Positions 35,289 through 44,792 of a stretch of DNA of 64,000 nt are shown here, in pieces; position 1 is the stretch's first letter; each line of letters begins with the position of its first letter. The notes under the pieces are model-generated. The model did no database searches and was not told where the DNA came from. It saw nothing but the letters and a program-made list of their open reading frames with translations. The translations under genes were made by a program, and so were the position numbers. The stretch covers positions 365,737 through 429,736 of the forward strand of contig CAQZSK010000001.1 of the NCBI GenBank assembly GCA_948934525.1, written 5' to 3'. Source of the stretch: an uncultured Clostridia bacterium (lineage in GTDB: Bacteria; Bacillota; Clostridia; TANB77; CAG-508).

Positions 35289-35627
35289 ATGAATAGTACA
35301 AATGTACCTTCAAGAGAAGATAATCCTACTATTGTGGTAGGACAAACAATTCCAACTGATAAAGGATTAGAGATGCCACCAAAAACTGCTAAGTGGGGAG
35401 TTTCTGAAAAAGAAGTGAAAGAGTCTGATAGACAAGGGGAAATTGTTATTTCTCAAGTTGGAAATGGTGAATTGCAAAAAGATGGAACTCTTAAAAGAGC
35501 TGATGGAACTAGTGCTAAAATGGTAAATCCAAATGCTTACCAAGCTGTAGTAAATGCTAAGAAACAAAAGGAAGAAATGAGACAAGAGGCAGATAAAAAA
35601 GTTCAATCAAGGATGGAAAGCAGATAA
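35289..35627 (+). CDS. Hypothetical protein of the coupling-protein locus (112 aa)
   Basis: It follows AGAGGAGGAG. The product is hydrophilic and probably largely disordered (many Pro, Lys, Glu), with KDGTLKRADGTSAKMVNPNAYQ in the middle and a coiled-coil-like C-terminus (AKKQKEEMRQEADKKVQSRM). No family is recognised. Its position between 34747 and the VirD4-like gene suggests it belongs to the same system. Confidence 0.8.
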   Translation: MNSTNVPSREDNPTIVVGQTIPTDKGLEMPPKTAKWGVSEKEVKESDRQGEIVISQVGNGELQKDGTLKRADGTSAKMVNPNAYQAVVNAKKQKEEMRQEADKKVQSRMESR

Positions 35628-35654
35628 GACAAATGAAAAGGTGATTTGAAAGCT

Positions 35655-37691
35655 ATGAATTATAAAGTTAAAAAAACATTAAAAGATAATAAAAAAAATA
35701 TGATAGTGATAGGAGTATTATGGATTATATTAACCATAATACTCGTTTCGCCAATTGCATATTCCATTGTTAATTCAACTGACAATGGAATTTTTAATTT
35801 AAGCAAATTTTTAGGAGAAGTTTTTAATGACATTGTAAGCTTCAATACAATAACGAAAGTATTTGACACAGCATATATAGGAACCTTTTTTAAAACACTC
35901 TTATGGTTTAGTATTTTTTATGTTATTTGTACAACAATTGGGCTATTTCGTTCTAAACCAAAAAGTGAATATGCAGACATTGAACATGGATCTAGTGATT
36001 GGAGTGAAGGTGGAGAACAATATAAAGTATTAAGCAAACATAAGGGAATTTTATTAGCACAAGAAAACTATTTACCAGTAGATAAAAGAGGAAATGTCAA
36101 TATATTAGTAGTCGGAGGCTCTGGTTCTGGTAAATCAGCATCTTATTCCATACCAAATGCTTTTCAAATGTTAGGATCTTATGTATTTACAGATCCTAAG
36201 GGAGAACTTTATGATAAAACGGCAGGATATTTAAAGAAAAATGGTTATGATATTAAAGTATTAAATTTAGTAAACCCTGCTAACAGCGATGGATACAATC
36301 CATTAATGCATATTGCTAGTGAACTAGACGTTGACGTTATTGCTAACACAATTGTAAAAGGGCAAAAAACAGAAAGTGGTTCAGACCCTTATTGGGATGA
36401 TATGGCAGAAATGTTATTAAAAGCATTAATTTATTATTTAATAGCAACTAGACCAGAAGAGGAACAAAACTTAGCTAGCTGTTCAGAGTTAGTAAGAGCA
36501 GCAAATGCTAATGGAGGTAGTAACCTATTAACAGAATTAATTAATCAACTACCATATGACCATCCAGCTAGAATGTACTATAAATCAATTGAAATAGCAC
36601 CAGAAAAAACTTATGGTTCTATTTTGAGCTCATTACAATCAAAACTTGGTAAATTCGACTCAAAAGAAATCGCAGAAGTAACTTCAACAGACACTATTAA
36701 TTTCGAAGATATAGGTAGTAAGAAAACAGCAGTATATGTTATTTCATCAGATACACATACAGCATATGACTTTTTATTAACTATTTTCTTCTCACAGATG
36801 ATACAACAATTATACAATTTTGCAGATGCTAATGGTGGAAGATTAAAAATGCCAACATATTTCATCTGTGATGAGTTTGCTAATATTGGTAAAATACCAG
36901 ACTTTGATAAAAAGATCTCAACCAGTAGAAGTAGAGGAATTTCTTTTAGTGTTATTCTGCAAAACTTAGATCAATTAGAAGCAGTATATGAAAAATCATA
37001 TGAAACAATCATGGGTAACTGTGATACACACGTATTCTTAGGAAGTAACTCATTTAAAACAGTAGAGTATTTCTCTAAAGCATTAGGAGAAAAGACAATT
37101 ACAAGAGATAGTAGATCGATTAATAGAGACAAACAATATCATAGACAAGGTGTTAGTGATTCAGATCAAGTAATGGCAAGACCATTAATGACTCCAGATG
37201 AATTAAGAAGAATGGATAATGACGATTGTATTATTTATGAAAAAGGAATTAAGCCAGTAAAAGCTAAAAAGTACTATTATTTTGAAAGTCCAATGGCAAA
37301 AAAATTATCAGAATATACATTAAATCACTTAGATTTCAATATTGAAGAAAGAGGAAAATGGAGAAAATACAATCCATATAATCCTTATGTAGAAGATGAT
37401 GATAAATCAAAAAAGGCAGATTTAAAAGTAGAATCTTTAGATGACTTATTTGAAGATGATGAACCTATAAAAGAAGATGAGAAACCTAAGAGTGAATTAA
37501 CAATACAAAGCAATGCAGAAAATATAGTAGAAGACATAACACAAGATATGAAACAGAATCAAGAAGATACAGTAGCAAATGTAGAAGCACCTATATTACC
37601 ACAGGAAGATGATGAAGTATTTTCTATTGATGTACAAAAAGAATTAGAAGCAAAATTTGATGAATTATTTGGACCATTAGATGATGAATAA
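35655..37691 (+). CDS. VirD4/TraG-type type IV coupling ATPase (orphan)
   Basis: ATG 35655 is preferred over TTG 35646 on SD spacing; about 678 residues. It has two N-terminal membrane helices (about 17-40 and 75-98), then the ATPase with Walker A VGGSGSGKSAS (about 151-161), DPKGELYDKT, Walker B-like YFICDEFANIG (about 405-415) and SRGISFSVILQNLDQLE, then a long acidic C-terminal tail (about 575-678). Such proteins deliver DNA or proteins to a type IV secretion channel. No relaxase, VirB4, VirB6 or integrase gene is adjacent, so this is not an obvious conjugative element. The acidic tail may recruit cargo. Confidence 0.88.
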   Translation: MNYKVKKTLKDNKKNMIVIGVLWIILTIILVSPIAYSIVNSTDNGIFNLSKFLGEVFNDIVSFNTITKVFDTAYIGTFFKTLLWFSIFYVICTTIGLFRSKPKSEYADIEHGSSDWSEGGEQYKVLSKHKGILLAQENYLPVDKRGNVNILVVGGSGSGKSASYSIPNAFQMLGSYVFTDPKGELYDKTAGYLKKNGYDIKVLNLVNPANSDGYNPLMHIASELDVDVIANTIVKGQKTESGSDPYWDDMAEMLLKALIYYLIATRPEEEQNLASCSELVRAANANGGSNLLTELINQLPYDHPARMYYKSIEIAPEKTYGSILSSLQSKLGKFDSKEIAEVTSTDTINFEDIGSKKTAVYVISSDTHTAYDFLLTIFFSQMIQQLYNFADANGGRLKMPTYFICDEFANIGKIPDFDKKISTSRSRGISFSVILQNLDQLEAVYEKSYETIMGNCDTHVFLGSNSFKTVEYFSKALGEKTITRDSRSINRDKQYHRQGVSDSDQVMARPLMTPDELRRMDNDDCIIYEKGIKPVKAKKYYYFESPMAKKLSEYTLNHLDFNIEERGKWRKYNPYNPYVEDDDKSKKADLKVESLDDLFEDDEPIKEDEKPKSELTIQSNAENIVEDITQDMKQNQEDTVANVEAPILPQEDDEVFSIDVQKELEAKFDELFGPLDDE

Positions 37692-37703
37692 AAATAAGGA
37701 AAG

Positions 37704-37729
37704 AGATGCAAAATGAAGGCATCTTTTTT
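37704..37729 (+). terminator. Terminator after the VirD4-like gene
   Basis: AGATGC and GCATCT with a 9-base loop, followed by T6. Confidence 0.6.
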
Positions 37730-37820
37730 CTTTGCTATAAAAGACATGATATATATTGACATGACTAAAAACAATATGTTTGTATAACATGAACAGAAAA
37801 GTAAAGAGAAAGAGGAAAAG

Positions 37821-39111
37821 ATGAAGAATACAGAACTAGAAAATAGATGGTATAATACTTGTTGCTATGGTTGTAACCATCGTGATTTTACTCATATTGG
37901 CAGGGATAACCATAACCTATGTGTTAGGAGAAAACAGTATTTTCAAATTAGCACAAGAGGCAAAGAATAAAATAGAAGATGCCATTCAAAAGGAGCAAAA
38001 TGAAATAGGAGAAATTGCAAATTTATTGAAAGAGGAATACAGTAATGGAACCAGTGGTGGAGAGATAAATCCACCAATACCAGATAAATTACAAAAAGGG
38101 GAATTGGTAAAGATAGATAAAGAGGAATATACAGATGGAAATGGAGACAAAGCACCCATTCCAGGAGGGTTTTGTGTTGTAGAAGATAGTAAAGATAATC
38201 CAATGGACAAAAATACAGTAACAAATGGGCTTGTAATATCGGATGTAGCAGGGGACGACTTAGATAATAGTAAACATGGTAATCAATTTGTATGGATACC
38301 TGTACCAGATTATAGTAAGTTTCATTTAATAGAGGGATATTCTAAAAATAATCTGCAGATATTCTTAAGTATAGATTCTAATCCAGCTAGAGAAGCAGGA
38401 GATACTTTAGCAGCTAGTTCACCAGGCAAGCCAAATGCAGCTAACAGTGTGTCAGGGACAACAGAGAGCATAGCAATGTATAAAAGTGTAAAAGATAACA
38501 AGGGATTCTATATTGGCCGTTTTGAGGCTGGTGTGGCAGGAACAACAGATTCTACAACAACTAATGATACAAATAAGCAAACACAAGATGGAAGCATTAA
38601 GCCAGTGAGTCAAAAAGGGGTAGGTGTATGGAACTTCATTCCTTGGGGTGGAACTTCATTAGTAGAGGCATCTGATGGTTTACAAGGAAATGATAATGCA
38701 AATGGAGCAGTAAAAGTGGCAAGAAGTATGTATCCAACGAGTGATACAATTCACAAAGTAACTAGTACTTTATGTTATAGTGTGCAATGGGATGCTGCAC
38801 TCAATTTTATAGATTCCAATTATGAAAGTGGAAATGCAACAGGATATATCAAAGATAGTACAGGAAAAGGAAATTATACAGGAAGTATAGCAATGACTGG
38901 AAGTAACATAGGTTGTCAACAGAAGCATATCTATGATATGGCTGGAAATGTATTTGAATGGACTATGGAAGCATATAGTACTGATCGTCGAATCCTCCGT
39001 GGTGGAAATTATCTAATTAGTGGAAGTATAGGAACAGTTTCTTATCGAAATGTTCTTCAGCCAGACGATGTTTATGAATATGATGGCTTTCGCTTAGCAT
39101 TATATTTGTAA
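37821..39111 (+). CDS. Prepilin-like leader + C-type-lectin (FGE-like) surface protein; frame break at TGG T (37848); probable DGR target
   Basis: An ATG at 37821 after AGAGGAAAAG starts MKNTELENR. The next in-frame codon TGG leads to a nonsense frame, while skipping the T (37848) gives GIILVAMVVTIVILLILAG, the same leader as the proteins at 2163 and 62017. From there the frame is open to 39111. Without the shift only an internal ATG (37867) would remain, losing the leader. The rest has a coiled-coil segment, then an FGE-like fold: FVWIPVPDY, FYIGRFEAG, IYDMAGNVFEWTMEAY, RRILRGGNY and a final DGFRLALYL. The last ~120 bases have the diversified-codon look of a DGR variable region. The leader break may be decay, an error, or related to the CGG phenomenon. 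Confidence 0.75.
38985..39108 (+). other. Candidate DGR variable region in the second lectin-tailed gene
   Basis: After ILRGG the codons lose the asparagine/serine pattern of templates and encode mixed residues (L, I, V, D, Y) up to the constant DGFRLAL end, the position where DGR targets are diversified. It shares only general motifs with the 4435 region and the 18050 cassette. Confidence 0.4.
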
Positions 39112-41573
39112 TCTTATTTCCCGAAAATTAAGTTGTGTATTTGAAGAAAGGCGAGATAAAGGCGATTTCTGAAATTACCACAAGATTATATACTTTAGTA
39201 TGGAAATAAAATATAAGCATGAAAACTCTTATAGCACCTATTGACACTAGTTGATAGGTGTTATTGTTGTACTTAAAAGCATTGAAATAACAATAAGTCC
39301 AGAAGGAAGAAAAATAAATATGAGATTTAATAATATGTTGAAAATTTAAAAATAAAAAATAAGAAATGAGAAAATAGAAATATGCAAAATAATGGTACAA
39401 AAAATAAAATAAAAAAGTAGAACGAAATAGACGAAAGCAAAAAACAAAATTAAATTATAATAGAATAAAAGATGATAGACAAAAAGACAAACCATAAAAC
39501 AAAAAATAGAAAAATAAAAACGGAAAATTAAGAATAGAAAATGAAATAAAAAATAAATGGTTATTTTATAAATGCAAAATAAAATAATGTATTTTAAAAA
39601 AGAAAAATTAATAAAATTAATAAAATAAAAAGATAAGTCAGAAAAATAAAATTACAAAATGATAGAAAAAAATAAAAAGGATAACAAACATAAAAATGAA
39701 AAATGAGTAAAAAAATGGAATAAATAATAAGTAAAATTAATAATAAAAAATAATCTAACAATAGAATGAGAAAAATAAAAAATAGAATAACGAATGTGAA
39801 AAAAGAAAGAACTAATTAATAAAGCAGATGGAAAAAAGAGGAAAATAAAAATGATATAAAAGACAAAATTAACATAATGTTTTGGGAATTAAAAGAGAAT
39901 GCAACAAGGAAAAGAGAGAGAGGGAAAATAAAGATAAAAAAATTTACAATTAGACAATATTCTACAACAACATAAGTTGTTTTTAATGGAAGGTAAGAAG
40001 AGAGCAAAGATAGAAAATATCTAAAAAAATGTTTAAGAGTCTCAAAAAGATAGAAAAAATCTAAAGAAAAAGTTTGCAAAAGCTTTACGGTTAAAAGGAA
40101 AAATGTGAATAGGATCTAAAACAGAGCAATCCAGAGATTAATTTACATAATGAAAGAAAATTGCAGTGAAAAATGTCCAAATGAGAAGAATGAATACATG
40201 AAGTAGCATGCAAAAGAAAAGCATTATACAATAAGACAAGATTTTAGTGATTGAATATTATGTGAATAGGTGAAAAAAAGTGTGCTAAAATCATTTAAAA
40301 ATCAGAAAGAAAATAGAATAAAAATATTGAGTAAGGAAAAAATGAAATAGAAAATTTAATCATAAAAATAATAAAATTTAAGTATAAGATAACAGATAAA
40401 ATTATGTAGACTTGGTAAAAATGAAAATAAAAAATAGAATAAAATAATAAAGAATAAGAAAATAAAATGCAAATAATAAAATACAAAAAAGAAAGAAAAA
40501 AATAACAATGGAAAAAATGAAAAAAGATATCAAGGAAAGATAAAAAAATGTTTAACTAATTAAAAATAAAAAAGTAGAAGTAAAAAAATAAAGAAGATAA
40601 TAATAAAACAAAAACGAAAAGTGAAAAGCAAAAAAGGAAATAGAAAAATTAAAAAATAAAAAATTGAAAGAGAAAAAAATAAAATAGAAAAATGAAACAA
40701 AAAATAAAATAGACAAAAAGACAAAGTGTAAAAAATAAAAAAGAAGAATAAAAAATAGAAAAAGAAAATTGAAATAAAAAATAAATGATAAAAATAAAAC
40801 TGAAATAAGAAATAAAAAAATTTAAATAAGAAATAAAAAAATTTAAAAACATAGAATTAAAAAAAAGATGTGTAAATGAAAATAAGAAAAGAGAAATTAA
40901 AATAAAATAAAAAAGGAAAAAGAAAAAAAGAAACTACAAAATAAGAATAAAAAAGAAAAAGTACAAAATATTATTTTACAAAATTAAATTTTGAAAAGTA
41001 GAAAATATAAATTGAGAAAAATAGAAAATTAAAAAATCAAATAGTAGGAAAATAAAAATAAAGTTACAACCAAATAAAATAGAAAAGTAGAGATAAAGAA
41101 AAAAAGACAACAAGTAAGATAGTAGAAGATGGAGTGAGATGGAGGTAGGAATATGTAGAGTAAGAAATTAGAATAAAAATGACATTTAGACAAATATAAA
41201 AAAGAAAAAAGCAAATAGCAGATACTAGCTCACTAAGATATGCATGAAGCAAAGAAGAGAAGATAGAGAGAAAATATGTATAAAAGGAAGAAAAATGGAG
41301 AAAATTTGGCTTCAAAATACTTAAGGATATCAAGGAAAAGAGAAATTTATGCAGACAATTCAAAAAAGAAAGAAAAGGTTACATAAAACAATAAAATAAG
41401 ATAAAAAGGGCTAACGAAAAATCTTCAGCTAGTATCCATAGTTAGAACGAATGATAAAATTAGACAATAAGACAAAATATAAATTAAAACGAATGTTTCT
41501 GAAAAAGGTTGACGAAAAAGAAAAAGTGAAGTAAAATAGAACAATAAAATTGGAAATAATAAAGGAGCCCAAA
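39112..41573. other. 2.4 kb gene-free, extremely A-rich tract
   Basis: From about 39300 to 41400 the plus strand is dominated by A (by eye about two thirds of bases in many lines), with G and T in smaller amounts and C rare. No plus-strand ORF is supported; the long minus-strand frames are Phe/Ser/Leu/Tyr-rich artefacts of T-rich DNA without ribosome sites. A few places are less biased: a CACCTAT/ATAGGTG hairpin near 39237-39262, the stretch 40080-40300, and 41395-41500. A short direct repeat (AATAAGAAATAAAAAAATTT twice) lies near 40804-40845. The tract starts right after the lectin-tailed gene and ends at yhaO. Function unknown. Confidence 0.8.
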
Positions 41574-42651
41574 ATGAAATTTATACATATAGCTGATATG
41601 CATTTTGATACCTCATTTACAAATTTAAGTTCTAAAAATAATTTTGGAAAAATGAGAAGATTAGAACAAAGAGAAATATTAAAAAAAATAATTCAGTATA
41701 TTCAAGAAAATAAAATTCCATATTTATTTATTAGTGGAGATTTTTATGAACATGAATATATTAAAAAAAGTACTATTGAATATATTAATAATTTATTTCA
41801 AGAAATTCCGCAAACTCAAATTTTTATTGCACCAGGGAATCATGATCCATATTTAAAAAATTCTATGTATTATAATTTCGAGTGGAATGATAATGTAAAA
41901 ATATTTACTTCAAAAATGGAAAAAGTGACAATGCCAGAGGCTGATATTTATGGAATAGGATTTGAAGATTTCTATCATTCTGGTATCGAATTAGAAAATA
42001 TTATAATAGAAGATAAAAACAAAGTTAATATTTTTATAACACATGGAAGTATGAATGCAGGAGAGTCTCGGGTTGCAATATAATCCAATGAATAAAAATA
42101 AGTTAAAACAATTAGGTTTTGATTATATAGCACTTGGACATATTCATAAATTAGATTATAATTCAGAAGAGAATCAACGAATAGTATATCCTGGTTCTAC
42201 TATTTCAATGGGATTTGATGAGCTAGGTAAACATGGCTTTATTGTAGGAGACATAACTAAAGAAGAATTTAAAATCGAATTTATTCCTATAGATAGTAAA
42301 GAATTTGTAGAATTAGAAATGGATATAACTGAGATAAATGATGTAGAAGAATTAATTCAAAGAATAAATGATTTATTATTAGATGAAAATAAATTCTATA
42401 AAATTATATTAATAGGAAAAAGAAAGTTTGAAATTGATATTTTAGAAATAATGAAATTCATTATAAAAGAGAATATCATTAAAATGAAAAATAAAACTCA
42501 GCCAGATTATGAAATTGAAAAGTTAATAAATGAAACAACATTAAAAGGAATTTTTATTAAACAATTATTAGAAGAAAAAGAAAGACAAAATTATACAAAT
42601 GAAGAGATAAATAAAATATTAGAAATTGGATTATCAATTATGGATAAATAA
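41574..42651 (+). CDS. yhaO: SbcD/YhaO-type DNA repair exonuclease, with +1 frame break at CGG (42069)
   Basis: The start at ATG 41574 follows AAAGGAGCCC. The first part has the calcineurin-like metallophosphoesterase motifs IADMHFD (D, H), ISGDFYEH (GD) and APGNHDPY (GNHD), then THGSMNAGES. Next comes CGG (42069-42071) and that frame stops at 42083. Skipping the C gives GGG TTG CAA TAT AAT and continues with FDYIALGHIHK (GHxH) and YPGSTISMGFDELG to residue 358. Both halves of the Mre11-like active site are needed, so the gene is functional only if the frame is restored. The next gene is its Rad50-like partner. The name follows Bacillus YhaO. Confidence 0.88.
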
Positions 42652-42681
42652 AAAAATGGAATAGAAAATAAGGAGACATTT

Positions 42682-44664
42682 GTGAAAATAAAAGAGATAA
42701 AGATAAATTCTTATGGAACTTTAAAAGAGAAAGAAATTAATTTAGAAAATAATCTGAATATTATTTATGGAAAAAACGAAAGTGGAAAATCTACTTTGCT
42801 AAATTATATTAAAAATATTTTTTATGGAATTTCTAAAAATAAAAATGGAAAAGAAATATCAGATTATGAAAAATATAAACCATGGGTAGGAGAAGAATTT
42901 TCAGGAAAAATTAAATATGAATTAGATGATGGAACAAACTATGAAATCTATAGAGACTTCTCTAAGAAAAATGCTAGGTTATTTAATCACAATTTAGAGG
43001 ATATTTCTAATCAATATAAAATTGACAAAAAGGATGGCATTCAATTTTTCTATGACCAAACGAATGTGGATGAAAAGATGTATCTTTCTACTATTATGAC
43101 ACCACAACAAGAGGTAGTGCTAGATCATACAACGCAAAATATATTAGTTCAAAAGATAGCAAACCTTGCGGGGACAGGAGAAGACAATGTGTCCTTCCAA
43201 AAGGCTATCGACAAATTGAATAAGAGGCTAGTAGAAGAGGTTGGGACCAATCGAACACAAGATAGACCCCTTAACTTGATACAAAGACGCATGAAAGAGA
43301 TAGAGATTGTCTTAAAGGATGGAATGGAACAACTACAAAACAAATGCAATTTAGATGAGAATAGAGATGAAATTTTAGAAAAGATAGAAAAAGAAAAAAG
43401 TAAAAATAATGGATTAAGGAAACTAGTTACGTTAACACAAAAAAATCAAATAGAACAAGAAAAAAATGAACTAAAAAATCAATTACAAGATGAAAAAAGA
43501 AAAAAAATTGAAGATTTAAAAGAACAAAAGGAAAATTTAATAAGAAATAATGAATTAAATAGGAAAGTAAATTTACAAAAATCTAAAGAAGAAAATAAAG
43601 ATGAATTAAATAAAAAGATAAAGATAAGCTATTCTATTTTTGGAATTATATTTATTTTATTAGTAGGAATAAATATTTTTAGTTTTAAATTTATTGCTAA
43701 TAAAATAGTAAATTATATTTTGCTAACATTAATTCCAATACAATTTATTTTATTTTTTATAAATGTTAGAAAAAATGGTAAAGTAAAAAAAGAAATAAAA
43801 GAGCAATTTTTACAGGAAAAGTTAGAAGAGAAATTGCAAAATCAAAAATTAGAAGAACAAATTTTAATGATAGATAATCAAATTAATATATTAGAAAAAG
43901 AAATTCAAAAGCAAAAAGAAGACATCGAAGAAGCGAAGAGAATAATTGATAAGAATTTAATACAAGCAGTAGAAGAAATAAAAAGAGAAAATGAAAATTT
44001 AGATATGTTTTTGTCAATGTCTAATTTAAAAACTGAAGAGGAATTGCAAAAAGAGTTAAATGCTTCAGAGCAAAAAATAATAGATTATCGACTTAAACTG
44101 AATAGTTTAGAATATGAGGATAAAAATATATCTGAAAAAATAGAAGAAGTAGTATCATTAAAAGAAGAATATGACAATTTAAAAGATCAATTAAAAGTAG
44201 TCGGAGAGAAAAATAAATGTATTCAAGTTACTAAAGAATTGTTAGAAAGAGCATATGAACAAATGAAAAAGAGTATTACTCCTAAATTCACACAAAACTT
44301 ATCAGAATTGATAAAGAAAATAACAAATCAAAAATATCAGAAGGTAAGCATTAATGAAGAAAAGGGGCTTGTTGTAGAACTAGAGAATGGAGAATATGTA
44401 TCAGCTAGCTTATTAAGTATAGGTACAATAGATCAATTATATTTATCGTTAAGATTAGCTATGCTTGATGAGATATCACAAGAAAAAATGCCAATTGTTT
44501 TAGATGAAGCTTTTGCTTATTTTGATGAGGAGCGCTTGAAGAATAGTTTGCTATTTTTGTTAGAACAAGCAAAAGAACATCAAATCATATTATTTACTTG
44601 CACAAAAAGAGAAAAACAAATTTTAGATGAATTAAATTTATCTTATCATTGGATAGAAATTTAA
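42682..44664 (+). CDS. yhaN: YhaN-like SMC/Rad50-type ATPase with central membrane helices
   Basis: It starts at GTG after AAGGAGAC; 660 residues. It has Walker A YGKNESGKSTLL (about residues 29-40), a Q-loop region TPQQEVV, coiled coil (about 215-310), two membrane helices (about 315-360), more coiled coil to about 520, the signature LLSIGTIDQLYLSLRLAM (about 576-593) and Walker B PIVLDEAFAYFDEE. The membrane helices in the middle distinguish YhaN from SbcC and suggest a membrane-attached nuclease complex with YhaO. It is shorter than Bacillus YhaN. A segment around 43100-43330 is less AT-rich than the rest of the gene. Confidence 0.88.
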   Translation: MKIKEIKINSYGTLKEKEINLENNLNIIYGKNESGKSTLLNYIKNIFYGISKNKNGKEISDYEKYKPWVGEEFSGKIKYELDDGTNYEIYRDFSKKNARLFNHNLEDISNQYKIDKKDGIQFFYDQTNVDEKMYLSTIMTPQQEVVLDHTTQNILVQKIANLAGTGEDNVSFQKAIDKLNKRLVEEVGTNRTQDRPLNLIQRRMKEIEIVLKDGMEQLQNKCNLDENRDEILEKIEKEKSKNNGLRKLVTLTQKNQIEQEKNELKNQLQDEKRKKIEDLKEQKENLIRNNELNRKVNLQKSKEENKDELNKKIKISYSIFGIIFILLVGINIFSFKFIANKIVNYILLTLIPIQFILFFINVRKNGKVKKEIKEQFLQEKLEEKLQNQKLEEQILMIDNQINILEKEIQKQKEDIEEAKRIIDKNLIQAVEEIKRENENLDMFLSMSNLKTEEELQKELNASEQKIIDYRLKLNSLEYEDKNISEKIEEVVSLKEEYDNLKDQLKVVGEKNKCIQVTKELLERAYEQMKKSITPKFTQNLSELIKKITNQKYQKVSINEEKGLVVELENGEYVSASLLSIGTIDQLYLSLRLAMLDEISQEKMPIVLDEAFAYFDEERLKNSLLFLLEQAKEHQIILFTCTKREKQILDELNLSYHWIEI

Positions 44665-44697
44665 AATAATGGAATATAGATATTTCATATGGATAGC

Positions 44698-44726
44698 TTG
44701 AATTTTAGCATAGAATAGGGTATAAT
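44698..44726 (+). promoter_or_regulatory. SigA-type promoter for prfA
   Basis: TTGAAT (44698-44703), 17 bases, TATAAT (44721-44726). The -10 box is the first arm of the palindrome at 44721-44760. Confidence 0.55.
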
Positions 44727-44760
44727 AAACAAGTCAAATATTTTTGACTTGTTTATTATA
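44721..44760. promoter_or_regulatory. Perfect 18-bp inverted repeat between yhaN and prfA
   Basis: TATAATAAACAAGTCAAA, loop TATT and its exact complement form a long hairpin with no following T run. It overlaps the prfA -10 box and would form in the 5' UTR, so it could be an operator, a processing site, or a terminator of yhaN. Confidence 0.5.
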
Positions 44761-44792
44761 TAGACAGGAGAGATAAGAAAAAGGAGATTTTT

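Noticed and set aside
34642..37691. Integrative conjugative element around the VirD4-like gene
   Set aside because: No relaxase, integrase, VirB4 or flanking attachment repeats were found, and neighbours are housekeeping genes.
39816..41363. Several 60-99 codon minus-strand frames in the A-rich tract
   Set aside because: They are Phe/Ser/Leu/Tyr-rich by-products of T-rich DNA with few stops, lack ribosome sites and overlap each other in different frames.
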